Below, one piece after another: positions 34,520 through 43,243 of a stretch of DNA of 64,000 nucleotides. Both the position numbers and the translations under genes were made by a program. The notes beneath the pieces were generated by a model. That model made no database searches. It was given only the letters and a program-made list of their open reading frames with translations, and was not told the origin of the DNA. The first letter of the stretch is position 1, and every line of letters begins with the position of its first letter. The DNA comes from Paenibacillus lutrae (GTDB lineage: Bacteria; Bacillota; Bacilli; Paenibacillales; NBRC-103111): NCBI RefSeq assembly GCF_009757775.1, contig NZ_RHLK01000015.1, forward strand, positions 1-64,000, given 5' to 3'.

Positions 34520-35662
34520 CTAAACATCGCGGATGTGCGTCTTATCGAAATCCGGCGGATTGAACCAGTTGCTGCCGCTCGATACCCAGGTGGCATCAAG
34601 CGGTACCCACTGCTTCTTCTCTGTCAAATACACTTCATTCCAGGCATGGGGACCGTAGCCGCCACGGCCGTCCGAGCCAAGCCCCGTTACGACTTTGACG
34701 TCCAGTCCGATGGAGCGGGCCATTACCGCGTACAGCCGGGAGTAGTCGATACAGACGCCTGTACGGCTTGCGAATGTGTCTTCCGGCGTCTGTTCCTTCC
34801 AGATCCGCTGCTGTTCATATAGATCAACCTTGCCGTAGTCATAAGCAACCCGGCTGCCCACCCACTTGTACAGCAGCTCCGCCTTCTCCTCATCCGTGCC
34901 GCCATTCTTGGTCACTTCTTTGGCTGCAGCGGATATATCGGCCGGGATGTTGGCATCCACCACTTCATATTTCCGCTGGAGGATCTGATTGAATTCCTGC
35001 TCAACCGCCCGGGTAAAGACCGGCAGTTGACTCTGTAGAAAGTCCCCCGTAAACGGCTGAATAACTTCCCGGGCGCCTTTCTGATACAGATTCGAAGCCC
35101 CTATATAACTAGCCGGCTTCGTTTGAGGAAAGAGCGTGACATAGACGAACAGCACGGCGACCACCAGCATCGCCCGCCAGGCGCCTGTCACGGAACCGAT
35201 CAGGCCCCCGGTTGCGGCGCTGGCAACCGAGGGCTTGTCTTCCCGGTCCCAGCGGCTGTGTGCCCAGCGCAGCAGAATTGGATCAACAAACCAGTACAGA
35301 ATTTGTCTAATCACCAGATAGGTGAGCAAGAAGAGCACACCGAACCGGAACAGTTCAAAATCCCGTATAGCTGTTACTGCGGTATAATACGTCTGTTTCC
35401 AGACGGGCATCTCTGCCGCGGGAATTTGTATGGAAAGGCTCTTCAGCCAGTTCTGTAATGGAACTGACAGCAGTTTGGACGCCTGCCAGGCCAAATAAAT
35501 GGTCGCTACGGTTACGAACGTCTCGCAAATCATCCGCAGCAAATGTTTAGCTGAACCGGAGGTTCCGCGTACAATGCCTTGAATCGCTGAGCCGACCACG
35601 ACCAAAATGAGGATGACAGAGATGATATTCATGGACTCCCAACTAAAGATTGAATCGGACAT
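34520..35662 (-). CDS. CvpA-like membrane protein fused to a transglutaminase-like domain
   Basis: 380 aa. The N-terminal half has about five hydrophobic segments and a CvpA/colicin-V-production-like start (AIQGIVRGTSGSAKHLLRM). The C-terminal half is a transglutaminase/protease fold: FASRTGVCIDYSRLYAVMARSIGLDVKVVTG supplies the Cys, YGPHAWNEVYL the His, and VPLDATW the Asp. It is probably membrane-bound with the catalytic domain on one face. GGGAGG sets ATG 35662; a longer frame reaches 35755. It sits 40 bp after a small membrane gene in the same operon. Substrate unknown. Confidence 0.82.
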   Translation of the reverse strand: MSDSIFSWESMNIISVILILVVVGSAIQGIVRGTSGSAKHLLRMICETFVTVATIYLAWQASKLLSVPLQNWLKSLSIQIPAAEMPVWKQTYYTAVTAIRDFELFRFGVLFLLTYLVIRQILYWFVDPILLRWAHSRWDREDKPSVASAATGGLIGSVTGAWRAMLVVAVLFVYVTLFPQTKPASYIGASNLYQKGAREVIQPFTGDFLQSQLPVFTRAVEQEFNQILQRKYEVVDANIPADISAAAKEVTKNGGTDEEKAELLYKWVGSRVAYDYGKVDLYEQQRIWKEQTPEDTFASRTGVCIDYSRLYAVMARSIGLDVKVVTGLGSDGRGGYGPHAWNEVYLTEKKQWVPLDATWVSSGSNWFNPPDFDKTHIRDV

Positions 35663-35702
35663 AGCACCGGACCTCCCAGCTTTTGTAATTTGTAAGTTGT
35701 TA

Positions 35703-36128
35703 TTACTGCTGTCCCGTATTCTTTTTGGCCTGATCGATAAATGCCTGAATAACACTGTCTGCCTTAACGTTGAAAGTCCGGTTCATGAATGTGATGGCCA
35801 CGTCCGCTGAACCGTCTTTGCCTTCAATTTTGACACTTTTGGTCCCGACGGTATACGTTCCATCCGGATTTTTCGTGTATTTGGCATCCTTTGCTTCGTC
35901 CTGGATCGTTTTGATCGCCTGGTTGCTGATTTCGGTCAAAGCAGTCCCGCTTACACTTTGCAGCGTATCCTTATAATTCGCTCCGTAAACCAGCAGAGCC
36001 CCTACAATCACAATAACCAATACCCATTTAATGATCGTTTTAACAAGACTAATCACCACGAGGAGTACTATGATCGCCGCCGCGATCAGCAGCCAGCGCT
36101 CCTGAATAAACGCAATCCATGCTTCCAA
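35703..36128 (-). CDS. Two-segment membrane protein with extracellular beta domain
   Basis: 141 aa. Two N-terminal hydrophobic segments (LLIAAAIIVLLVVISLV and WVLVIVIVGALLVYGANY) precede a soluble domain with GTYTVGTKSVKIEG and VAITFMNRTFNVKADS. No family is recognised. GGG-type site upstream, start at 36128. It lies directly upstream of the transglutaminase gene, so the two are probably partners at the membrane. Confidence 0.7.
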   Translation of the reverse strand: MEAWIAFIQERWLLIAAAIIVLLVVISLVKTIIKWVLVIVIVGALLVYGANYKDTLQSVSGTALTEISNQAIKTIQDEAKDAKYTKNPDGTYTVGTKSVKIEGKDGSADVAITFMNRTFNVKADSVIQAFIDQAKKNTGQQ

Positions 36129-36189
36129 CTCAAATCCCCCTTAATTTTCCTGGTTAAATGGCTTACTCTATGTTTATACGACGAATCGT

Positions 36190-36345
36190 TTATTCTTCCT
36201 CTCTTTTTTTACGCAACATTTCCAAATCATGTCGGATATGGTCGCCGCGGTCAATTTGTTTTTGTACGCTGCGCTTCGTTTTGGCCAGACGGATGACAGC
36301 AATAGCAAGAAGCACGCCAATAGCAATAATAAAAATCGGATCCAT
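36190..36345 (-). CDS. Small single-span membrane protein (51 aa)
   Basis: Begins MDPIFIIAIGVLLAIAVIRLAK and continues as a charged helix (RSVQKQIDRGDHIRHDLEML) ending KKREEE. AGAGAGG lies about 9 nt before ATG 36345; the longer frame to 36552 has no site. One membrane segment then a probable cytoplasmic helix, FtsL-like in outline but without a recognised family. It heads the three-gene membrane operon. Confidence 0.7.
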   Translation of the reverse strand: MDPIFIIAIGVLLAIAVIRLAKTKRSVQKQIDRGDHIRHDLEMLRKKREEE

Positions 36346-36489
36346 CGCTCTTACCTCTCTTTCTTTACGGCGGCAAGCCTGTCTAATTTCAGATAGCATA
36401 AGTACGGGACAAGGGGCGTACATCTTATAAAGACGAGTTGGTGAGACAAGTAGTTCCGCAGCAAAATAGATGAGGCGGTGTGTTCCGAT

Positions 36490-37683
36490 ATGAAAACGGC
36501 AATATGGCTTTATTTCTTTATGTTCGTAGCTTTTTTCGATCTTCATGCCCAATACCCGATCTTAACTCCGTTCGCATTGTCTCTTGGAGCTGCGCCATCC
36601 TTTATCGGGCTCATCATGGGGATGTATTCCCTTACCCACTTACCCGGCAATTTGATAGCAGGCTTTGGCGTAGATAAATACGGAAGCAAGCTCTTTATCG
36701 TATTCAGCCTGATTGTAGCAGGTATTGTACTCATTTTCCAATCACGGGTAGAGGATCCCTGGCAGCTTCTTATGATCCGTTCCATCAGCGGATTCGTGCT
36801 GGCATTCCTGTCACCCGCCTGCCTGGCTATGCTCGCCAAAATCGCGACGGATAGTGTTCATCAGAGCAAGCTTATGGCAGGCAACGGTCTGGTCCACACC
36901 CTTGCTTCCGTCATCTCGCCTGCGGCAGGCGCCTATCTCGTGGCGCAGTTCGGCTTCACTGCTTCCTTTACGCTGCTGGGCTGGGTGCTTATCATTACGG
37001 GACTGATATCCATCCCTTGGCTGAAAGAGCCGCGCGGGGCTATCGCCGACGATACGAGCAGACATACGGCCGAAGAACGGCTGCCCTCTGCTTCCAAGAG
37101 TGCAGACAGCAAACCGGAAACGATAGCACCCCTTATTCCTGATGCGGCTTCGCCATCCATTCCCTGGCTGTTCTATGCCGTCCCTCTGGCATTGTCCTGC
37201 TCCCAGGGTATCCTGTTCTTTGAACTGCCGCTCATGAAAACAGCCCAGAACTCCCTGCTGACATCCGGTTTGTTCTTCTCCTTGATCAGCCTTGGAGCAT
37301 TGGTGTCGCTCAGCATGTTCTTCCTGAACCGGATCCCGCCTATCCAGCGGACGGTAGCAGGGTCCCTCATCCTCTCTGTCTTGTTCTTCGGACTGGCCAT
37401 CCAGTGGCCCCTGCCTCTCTATGTCACACTGTTCCTGATCGGGATGGCCAAAGGCATAATCTTCCCGTCTCTTGCAACCATGCTTGCCGCGATTACGAGC
37501 AGCAACCGTTACGGCCGGGTCTTCTCTCTTCTGTCCATCGCCTATTCCATTGGCGCCTTTATCGGCCCGATGGTTGCGGGACAGTGGAGAAACTTCGTGT
37601 CCCCCTATTTTATAGCCTTTTTTATTCTGATGTGCGCACTTACACTGCTGCCCTTCCGATTGCTCAGGCCTGCTTCCGCCTAG
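36490..37683 (+). CDS. MFS transporter
   Basis: 397 aa with twelve hydrophobic segments. An MFS loop signature follows segment 2 (GFGVDKYGSKLFIVFSL). A hydrophilic stretch of about 45 residues (near 180-220) separates the two six-helix halves, as in drug-efflux members. The substrate cannot be told. ATG 36490 is preferred over the GTG at 36478. It ends in a strong terminator. No regulator is adjacent. Confidence 0.88.
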   Translation: MKTAIWLYFFMFVAFFDLHAQYPILTPFALSLGAAPSFIGLIMGMYSLTHLPGNLIAGFGVDKYGSKLFIVFSLIVAGIVLIFQSRVEDPWQLLMIRSISGFVLAFLSPACLAMLAKIATDSVHQSKLMAGNGLVHTLASVISPAAGAYLVAQFGFTASFTLLGWVLIITGLISIPWLKEPRGAIADDTSRHTAEERLPSASKSADSKPETIAPLIPDAASPSIPWLFYAVPLALSCSQGILFFELPLMKTAQNSLLTSGLFFSLISLGALVSLSMFFLNRIPPIQRTVAGSLILSVLFFGLAIQWPLPLYVTLFLIGMAKGIIFPSLATMLAAITSSNRYGRVFSLLSIAYSIGAFIGPMVAGQWRNFVSPYFIAFFILMCALTLLPFRLLRPASA

Positions 37684-37788
37684 GAGGTTCATTCATTTAC
37701 CTGTTACGGAGACGGATACTTGGAAGCTATTTCCCACATTCCTTCAATCTTCCGACTATTCCTTCTATAATAAAATCCGGAGAATCGG

Positions 37789-37812
37789 CGGCTTGTGAAA
37801 CAAGCCGTTTTT
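37789..37812 (+). terminator. Terminator after the MFS gene
   Basis: CGGCTTGT (37789-37796) pairs with ACAAGCCG (37800-37807), followed by U5. Confidence 0.85.
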
Positions 37813-37963
37813 CAGTTTTTCGACATTTCCCAGGAAATGCTGTCGCCACCCGTTTTCCTTCTATCTATTTGAAGCGGCGAATGTTGTCCATTATAATAAT
37901 ACCGACACTTGGCCGCATCCTGTGTTCGCAGAAAAAAGTGTCCAGACGAAGGAGTGGACGGGA

Positions 37964-38311
37964 ATGCCCATCGCCATAATCGTGGAAGGCAAAAATGACC
38001 GGAGCAAACTGCGCCGGCTTCTAAGCAGCGATGTCGAAATATATTGTACATACGGAACACCGGGAACAGAGGCGCTTGAAAAGCTGCAGAAAAAGGTCGG
38101 CTTTCAGGAAGTTTACGTATTCACGGATAACGATTCTTCCGGCAAGAAGATACGCGGTAAACTCAGGGACGTATTCCCTGACGGAGAGCAGATTTACACG
38201 CGCCGCGGCTATGCCGGAGTGGAAGGAACGCCCGATGAGTACCTCATTCAGCAATTAGAAAAGGCAGGGCTGGAGGAATACATTCTGTATCCGCCTGCGC
38301 CTGCCTTATAG
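37964..38311 (+). CDS. Stand-alone Toprim domain protein
   Basis: 115 aa. The Toprim fold of primases, topoisomerases and nucleases: conserved Glu in IIVEGKND near residue 8 and the DxD pair in VFTDNDSSGKKIR near 60. Close in outline to RnmV/M5-type proteins but shorter and without the C-terminal domain. AAGGAG sets ATG 37964 (about 11 nt). It converges on sco with only 10 bp between stops. Target nucleic acid unknown. Confidence 0.83.
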   Translation: MPIAIIVEGKNDRSKLRRLLSSDVEIYCTYGTPGTEALEKLQKKVGFQEVYVFTDNDSSGKKIRGKLRDVFPDGEQIYTRRGYAGVEGTPDEYLIQQLEKAGLEEYILYPPAPAL

Positions 38312-38321
38312 GAAGCAAAGC

Positions 38322-38960
38322 TTATCTTTCTTTGATTAATACTTTCATGTCTTTTACAATTTCCGTCTGATCCAGATCCGGGTTATTCGCATTGTAATAC
38401 GTCCGGATCTCTCCCTTTTTATCGAGAAGAAGAATGACATTGTTGTGAGTGAAATTGCCGTTCTTGTCCTTCGTTACCCCCACCTGAAACTTTTTGGCCA
38501 AAGCCGCCATTTCCTTCTCGTCCGTTCCCGTCAGGAACTTCCATCCGGTGAAATCAGCACGGTTTCTAAGTGCATATTCTTTTAACGCATCAGGGGTGTC
38601 TCTGGCAGGATCGAATGAAATGGATACGATGTTCGCTTTATTCTCAAACACCTTCTCCTTTTTCATCTCATCTTGTACCTTGGACAAAAAATTGGTCGTA
38701 ATCGGACAAACGTCCGGACAGCTGGCAAAGAAAAAATAAACCAGCTTAACTTTACCGTCGTAATCTGCCGATGCAGCTTTGTTGCCCTCCGCATCCGTCA
38801 ACTGATAGCTTGGAGAAGGTCCCATCGATTTATCTTTGTCCAAATAATCTCTGCCCTGGTCCTGCGTGCTCAATTTAAATGCGAACGAAGCGATTACTGC
38901 AATCAGGACAACTGAAATGCTCACTTTAAACCAGTTCTTCGACCAAAATCCATCTGCCAT
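38322..38960 (-). CDS. SCO1/SenC copper chaperone for cytochrome oxidase
   Basis: 212 aa. Sco proteins deliver copper or reductant to the CuA site of cytochrome c oxidase. An N-terminal membrane anchor (ISVVLIAVIASFAFKL) is followed by a thioredoxin-like domain with the Cu motif SCPDVCP (CxxxC) and the distal His in THNNVILLLDKKG. ATG start with AAGGGGAG upstream. ctaB precedes it on the same strand, with a hairpin between, so the two heme A and CuA maturation genes form a unit. Confidence 0.93.
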   Translation of the reverse strand: MADGFWSKNWFKVSISVVLIAVIASFAFKLSTQDQGRDYLDKDKSMGPSPSYQLTDAEGNKAASADYDGKVKLVYFFFASCPDVCPITTNFLSKVQDEMKKEKVFENKANIVSISFDPARDTPDALKEYALRNRADFTGWKFLTGTDEKEMAALAKKFQVGVTKDKNGNFTHNNVILLLDKKGEIRTYYNANNPDLDQTEIVKDMKVLIKER

Positions 38961-38979
38961 GCGTCATTGTCTCCCCTTT

Positions 38980-39009
38980 AAAAACATCCCATGTCGCCAT
39001 GGGATGTTT
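38980..39009 (-). terminator. Hairpin between ctaB and sco
   Basis: AAACATCCCATG (38982-38993) pairs with CATGGGATGTTT (38998-39009), followed on the minus strand by U5. Terminates ctaB or attenuates sco. Confidence 0.75.
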
Positions 39010-39039
39010 GTTTTGAAAACGAATCCTGTTGTTAATTAA

Positions 39040-40029
39040 TTATAGGTTCATAATTGTGGAATCCACAACCATGATCAGGAAAAGCAGGGTCAGGTAGTTC
39101 ACCGAGTAAACGAACATGCCTTTGGCCCATTTGTCGTCATCTTTTGTTTTGAAGCCTTTGTAGCACATGAACGCCCAGATCAATCCCATGATCGTTGCCG
39201 CGAAGAAGTATAGCGGACCGACTCTGACATCTCCACCATACAGGAAGAGAAGCTGGGAAACTGGAACGAGCAGTACGATGTAACGCATCATGCTTACTTT
39301 GGTCACATAATTGCCTTTGACTACCGGCAGCAGCGGATAACCGGCTGCACGATACTCTTCCTTGCGGCGTATGCCGAGTGCCCAGAAATGAGGCGGCTGC
39401 CACAGGAATAAAATCAGATAAAGGATAAGAGCAGTCATATCAAGTGAACCTGTGACGGCCACATAACCCATTACCGGCGGAACCGCTCCGGAGAAGCTTC
39501 CGGCGAACGTTCCCCATACCGACGTTCTTTTGAATATGACCGTATAGATCCATACATACAAGAACATACCGGTTATTCCGAGCAGTGCGGTCAACGGATT
39601 CACCAGCAGATAGAGCAGGGAAAGTCCGATTACGCCAAGTATAATCCCAAAAGCAAGAACGACGGAAGGCTTGATCGTGCCTCTCACGGTAGCGCGCTTC
39701 TTCGTTCGCTCCATCTTCGCATCCATGTCCCGGTCCAAATAGTTATTCAGAACCGTACCGGACGCCAGCACAAGAGCCGTACCGACCATCGCATAAATCA
39801 GCAGCAGAAACCAGTCCAGGTTGAACGTCCCTGCAGATGCAATCCAGAAACCGCCGAAAGCGGTGATAAGGTTTGAAAATATAATACCCGGCTTGGTCAG
39901 AACGAGAAAATCTCTCCAAGAAGCCGGAGCCGAAGGAACATCAGCCTGCGCTGCCGATTGGACTCCCGCTGACTCAGCAGCGTGCAGCACCGTATCCGCA
40001 GTAGCTTTGTATCCTAATTGTTTATCCAA
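39040..40029 (-). CDS. ctaB: Protoheme IX farnesyltransferase CtaB
   Basis: 329 aa. CtaB attaches a farnesyl group to protoheme to make heme O, the substrate of CtaA. UbiA-type prenyltransferase with about nine hydrophobic segments; the Asp-rich motif NNYLDRDMDAKMERTKKRA and the second loop with FWALGIRRKEEYRAAGYPL are present. The frame begins at TTG 40038, which directly abuts GGAGG; the in-frame TTG at 40029 with 9-nt spacing is the better start. The promoter and a long dyad lie about 100 bp upstream. HemQ supplies its substrate. Confidence 0.94.
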   Translation of the reverse strand: MDKQLGYKATADTVLHAAESAGVQSAAQADVPSAPASWRDFLVLTKPGIIFSNLITAFGGFWIASAGTFNLDWFLLLIYAMVGTALVLASGTVLNNYLDRDMDAKMERTKKRATVRGTIKPSVVLAFGIILGVIGLSLLYLLVNPLTALLGITGMFLYVWIYTVIFKRTSVWGTFAGSFSGAVPPVMGYVAVTGSLDMTALILYLILFLWQPPHFWALGIRRKEEYRAAGYPLLPVVKGNYVTKVSMMRYIVLLVPVSQLLFLYGGDVRVGPLYFFAATIMGLIWAFMCYKGFKTKDDDKWAKGMFVYSVNYLTLLFLIMVVDSTIMNL

Positions 40030-40106
40030 GGATCTCAACCTCCAAATTGTTACATATAAACGCTGAATCTGACAACAACCTGATACCCATCGCTTACTTC
40101 CAATTC

Positions 40107-40135
40107 ATCATAACAAGCAGGACATCGTTTGACAA
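40107..40135 (-). promoter_or_regulatory. Predicted ctaB promoter
   Basis: TTGTCA (40130-40135) and TATGAT (40107-40112) with exactly 17 bp between, on the minus strand. Confidence 0.65.
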
Positions 40136-40165
40136 TGTAATGACAGGAGTTGTCATGATATTGTC
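40131..40165. promoter_or_regulatory. 35-bp dyad overlapping the ctaB -35 element
   Basis: GACAAT-N3-ATGACA-N5-TGTCAT-N3-ATTGTC: both six-base half-sites are perfectly mirrored. The outer half covers the -35 hexamer. The right edge extends into ATTGTCGAAT, the 10-mer also found upstream of ctaA. Candidate binding site for a dimer pair; regulator unknown. Confidence 0.6.
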
Positions 40166-40338
40166 GAATTCCAAATTTCCAATTTGAAAGGAATCTGTGG
40201 TAGACGTCACAAAATGGATTTAGTATAGTTAAAATAAATGGTTTTAAGAAAATTCAAGAAAGTTGTTAAGAAACCATGAAGATTCACAACATTTTCTTAA
40301 CAACTATCAGATTCCTCAAGCAGGGAGGGTCCACCTTA

Positions 40339-41034
40339 ATGTCCAATATATTGATCATTGAGGACGATAACAGCATTGGGGATATGATGTCGATTTACTT
40401 GGCCGAAGACGCTTATATAGTAAAACGCGCTTCAGACGGGCAAACGGGTCTACGGTTATTCAAAGAGTTTATGCCTGATCTTGTCGTTCTCGACATTATG
40501 CTTCCGGATTATGACGGCATGAAGCTGTGCGCGGATATCCGGAGTATGTCGTCTTTGCCCATCCTTATGGTATCCGCAAAGAATGAAGTGTCCGACCGGG
40601 TCAAAGCGCTGCTGATTGGTGCAGATGATTACTTATGTAAGCCATTCAGCATGCGCGAGCTCTCCGCAAGAATTAAAGCGCTGCTGCGCCGGTCCCATCT
40701 GACTCACGTACAATCCGATGCGCCCGCACGGAACACTCCCCCGTCCATCCACGTGGATACGGACAAACGGTGTTTATATGTCAATCATAACGCCGTCGAA
40801 ACAACATTTTCCGAATTTGAAATCATCAAACTGTTATGGCTTCATGAGGGTAAAGTATTCAGCCGTGAAGAACTGCTAAATCGTATCCGGGGTATCGACT
40901 CATTCGTAACGGAACGAGCTATCGACGTACATATTGCTAATTTGCGAAAAAAAATCGAAAAAGATCCTAAAGATCCCAAGTACATCAAAACCGTATGGGG
41001 AGTCGGCTATAAATTTATGCTTGCTGCCGAATAG
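40339..41034 (+). CDS. OmpR/PhoB-family response regulator, orphan
   Basis: 231 aa. Receiver domain: acidic pair IIEDD near residue 6, phosphoacceptor Asp in VVLDIMLPDYDG near 50, and Lys in LCKPFSMREL. The C-terminal winged helix carries IDVHIANLRKKIEKDP and VWGVGYKF. GGGAGGG upstream of ATG 40339; the longer frame to 40276 lies in the AT-rich promoter. No histidine kinase gene is adjacent and a terminator follows, so the partner kinase is elsewhere. It is divergent from ctaB across the dyad region. Confidence 0.92.
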   Translation: MSNILIIEDDNSIGDMMSIYLAEDAYIVKRASDGQTGLRLFKEFMPDLVVLDIMLPDYDGMKLCADIRSMSSLPILMVSAKNEVSDRVKALLIGADDYLCKPFSMRELSARIKALLRRSHLTHVQSDAPARNTPPSIHVDTDKRCLYVNHNAVETTFSEFEIIKLLWLHEGKVFSREELLNRIRGIDSFVTERAIDVHIANLRKKIEKDPKDPKYIKTVWGVGYKFMLAAE

Positions 41035-41045
41035 GATCGGCGAAG

Positions 41046-41084
41046 AACCTTGCACGGGGTCATGGACCTTTGCAAGGTTTTTTG
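41046..41084 (+). terminator. Terminator after the response regulator
   Basis: AACCTTGCA (41046-41054) pairs with TGCAAGGTT (41071-41079), followed by a T-run. Confidence 0.85.
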
Positions 41085-41193
41085 TTGTCACCAAACGAAC
41101 GCCTACTCCATATGATGGTTATGGATAAACGCCCACCCGGCAAAGCCGGAACATAACACCTGATGTGGGCCATATAAGGAGGATGTCAGACTT

Positions 41194-41664
41194 ATGACGA
41201 TCAGCGTAAACCCAGGTAACAAACCGAATATCGGTACACCGCAAGGCTACATGAACTACCCTGCTCAAGCAGCACCCGGTTACACGGCTTATCCCGGTTA
41301 TATGCAAGGATACCCTTCATACCCTTCATACCCCCAGCAGCAGCAAGTTCCGCCGCCAGTACCAAGCGGCATCGGCATTACCCCGGGAGGCCAGTTAAAC
41401 GCACTGCCGCTGGAAGAATCTTATGTAGAGAATATTCTGCGCCTTAACCTCGGCAAAGTCGGAACCTTCTACATGACTTTCGAAAACAACAGCGAATGGA
41501 ACGCCAAAATTTTCCGCGGCGTCGTTGAAGCGGCGGGCCGGGATCATATTATCATTAGCGATCCCAAAACCGGCATGCGTTACCTGCTGCTCATGGTTAA
41601 TCTTGATTATGCTACCTTTGATGAGCCGCTCAACTACTTCAACACACCGATACAGCCCCGTTAA
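41194..41664 (+). CDS. gerQ: Spore coat protein GerQ
   Basis: 156 aa. GerQ is a spore coat protein needed for proper localisation of the cortex-lytic enzyme CwlJ; in Bacillus it is cross-linked through Lys by transglutaminase. The N-terminal third is a Tyr/Pro/Gln-rich low-complexity region with GYPSYPSYP repeats; the conserved C-terminal half starts at LPLEESYVENILRLNLGK and includes GRDHIIISDPKTGMRYLLLMVNLDY. AAGGAGG upstream. cwlJ is not adjacent. A terminator follows. Confidence 0.93.
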   Translation: MTISVNPGNKPNIGTPQGYMNYPAQAAPGYTAYPGYMQGYPSYPSYPQQQQVPPPVPSGIGITPGGQLNALPLEESYVENILRLNLGKVGTFYMTFENNSEWNAKIFRGVVEAAGRDHIIISDPKTGMRYLLLMVNLDYATFDEPLNYFNTPIQPR

Positions 41665-41677
41665 CCGGAACCAAACG

Positions 41678-41702
41678 GCCTCGGCATCAGCCGAGGCTTT
41701 TG
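41678..41702 (+). terminator. Terminator after gerQ
   Basis: GCCTCGGC (41678-41685) pairs with GCCGAGGC (41690-41697), then TTTTG. Confidence 0.8.
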
Positions 41703-41745
41703 TTGTGCCCGGTCGGCTGCAGCAGTTTTTAGGCCGAATCCGGTT

Positions 41746-42048
41746 CTAATTGCCGCTTAACGGGTTATAAATCTCATGGAAATGCCAAATGTTAAGTTTG
41801 GCGCTTCCCCCTTTGACCCAGCTGTGCATGACGCTCCATACGGGGTTGTCCCCGCTTTGTCGGTCCGCACGCATGGAAACGTACTCTTCGTGGGATACTG
41901 GTTCCCAGGTTTCAACGAAGAGTCCCGGCTGGTCTGTCCCTTCATAGACAGACAATCGTTTGTCCAGCGCCTGACGTTCAAGTATAAAAGCCAGATACGC
42001 GTGGCGGTATTCAGGAAGAATAGCATATTCAACAAAAACTTTGCCCAT
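41746..42048 (-). CDS. Small dimeric alpha/beta-barrel-like protein, unknown
   Basis: 100 aa. The start KVFVEYAILPEYRHAYLAFI and later GLFVETWEPVSHEEY suggest a ferredoxin-like (ABM or NIPSNAP-type) barrel half, but the match is by feel. The C-terminal KLNIWHFHEIYNPLSGN holds His residues. GGAGGGAA sits just before the ATG. Divergent from the YfhP-like hydrolase. No function proposed. Confidence 0.68.
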   Translation of the reverse strand: MGKVFVEYAILPEYRHAYLAFILERQALDKRLSVYEGTDQPGLFVETWEPVSHEEYVSMRADRQSGDNPVWSVMHSWVKGGSAKLNIWHFHEIYNPLSGN

Positions 42049-42134
42049 ATTCCCTCCGGTTGATTTAAATTTAACCTGATCATGGTAAACTATAATATAC
42101 AGGCAAAGACATTTCCAGCTTAGGAGGAGAGCCA

Positions 42135-43118
42135 GTGGATACGGGAACTCATTTAGTCATCGGCTTTGGCCTAGCAGGCCTGTCCACGGTAGACCCCGTC
42201 GTTGCTTCCAATTCAACGGCCATGACGGCCGTCTTTATCGGAACCGTTCTTGGCTCACAAGCTCCGGACTTCGACACACTTCTTCGTTTCCGGAATAATG
42301 CTGTCTATATCCGCAATCATCGCGGCATTTCGCACTCGCTGCCGTTTGTTGCCTTATGGACACTGCTGATTACGGGACTCCTTGCTCTTATCTTCAAAGG
42401 CGTTCCGATTCTGCACTTGGGCTTGTGGGTATTTATCGCAGTCGCCTTTCATGTCTTTACGGATTTGTTCAACACGTATGGAACACAAGCTTTCCGGCCG
42501 TTTACGGACAAATGGATCTCGTGGAACATTATCCATATTTTTGATCCGTTTATTTTTACAGCCCATCTTGTCGCTATATTCCTATGGGCCGTTCATCTCG
42601 CAGAACCGTCTTTCATATTCCCTTTGCTGTACGGGCTGATCGCTGTCTATTATGTGTGGCGGACAACGGCTCATTACCTGGTGGAGAAGAAACTCCCGCT
42701 CAAAGACCCGGATTATAGAGCCGGTGATAAGTACATGGCTATTCCCACCTACAATTTGTATGCCTGGAATGTGGTCAAACAAAATGAGGACGGGCTGTAC
42801 ACGCTAGGAGATCTTCGCAGCGGTAAGCTCCGCTGGATCGATCGAGTCAAATGTGACATCCACCCTGCCGCCGATGCTTCTAAGAACCACAAGGATATCC
42901 AAGCCTTTCTTTATTTCTCCGGCCACGCATGTGCCCAGGTTATAGAAAAACCATGGGGATACGAGGTCAGATGGAGCGATGTACGCTACCGTCACCGGAA
43001 GCAATATCCTTTCGTAGCCGTCCTGCTGATGGACCACGATTATAAACCCCTGGATTCCTACATCGGCTGGCTCAGTGATGACCGGCTGCAGAAAAGGCTT
43101 CGTGTGGATAGTTACTGA
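42135..43118 (+). CDS. yfhP: Membrane-bound metal-dependent hydrolase (YfhP-like)
   Basis: 327 aa. Belongs to the YdjM/YfhP membrane hydrolase family: metal-ligand motif pattern MDTGTHLVIGFG (early His), QAPDFDTLLRF, HRGISHSLPF and HVFTDLFNTYG, with four to five hydrophobic segments in the first 180 residues and a soluble C-terminal part. Length equals B. subtilis YfhP. GTG start at 42135 with GGAGGAG about 8 nt upstream. The substrate is unknown. Terminator downstream. Confidence 0.87.
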   Translation: MDTGTHLVIGFGLAGLSTVDPVVASNSTAMTAVFIGTVLGSQAPDFDTLLRFRNNAVYIRNHRGISHSLPFVALWTLLITGLLALIFKGVPILHLGLWVFIAVAFHVFTDLFNTYGTQAFRPFTDKWISWNIIHIFDPFIFTAHLVAIFLWAVHLAEPSFIFPLLYGLIAVYYVWRTTAHYLVEKKLPLKDPDYRAGDKYMAIPTYNLYAWNVVKQNEDGLYTLGDLRSGKLRWIDRVKCDIHPAADASKNHKDIQAFLYFSGHACAQVIEKPWGYEVRWSDVRYRHRKQYPFVAVLLMDHDYKPLDSYIGWLSDDRLQKRLRVDSY

Positions 43119-43215
43119 CAACTGCTTATTTTTAACGATTTTCTTTTGGTGGCCTGTCTGGTAAAGTGAGAACAGGCGTGTTAGACCGGGTCCGATCTAG
43201 TCGGACATTACATGA

Positions 43216-43243
43216 AAAACCGCGCCTCTCGGGGCGCGGTTTT
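43216..43243 (+). terminator. Terminator after the yfhP-like gene
   Basis: AAAACCGCGCC (43216-43226) pairs with GGCGCGGTTTT (43233-43243). Confidence 0.85.

Noticed and set aside
40276-40338. Upstream extension of the response regulator frame
   Set aside because: It lies in AT-rich promoter sequence and the GGGAGGG site points to ATG 40339.
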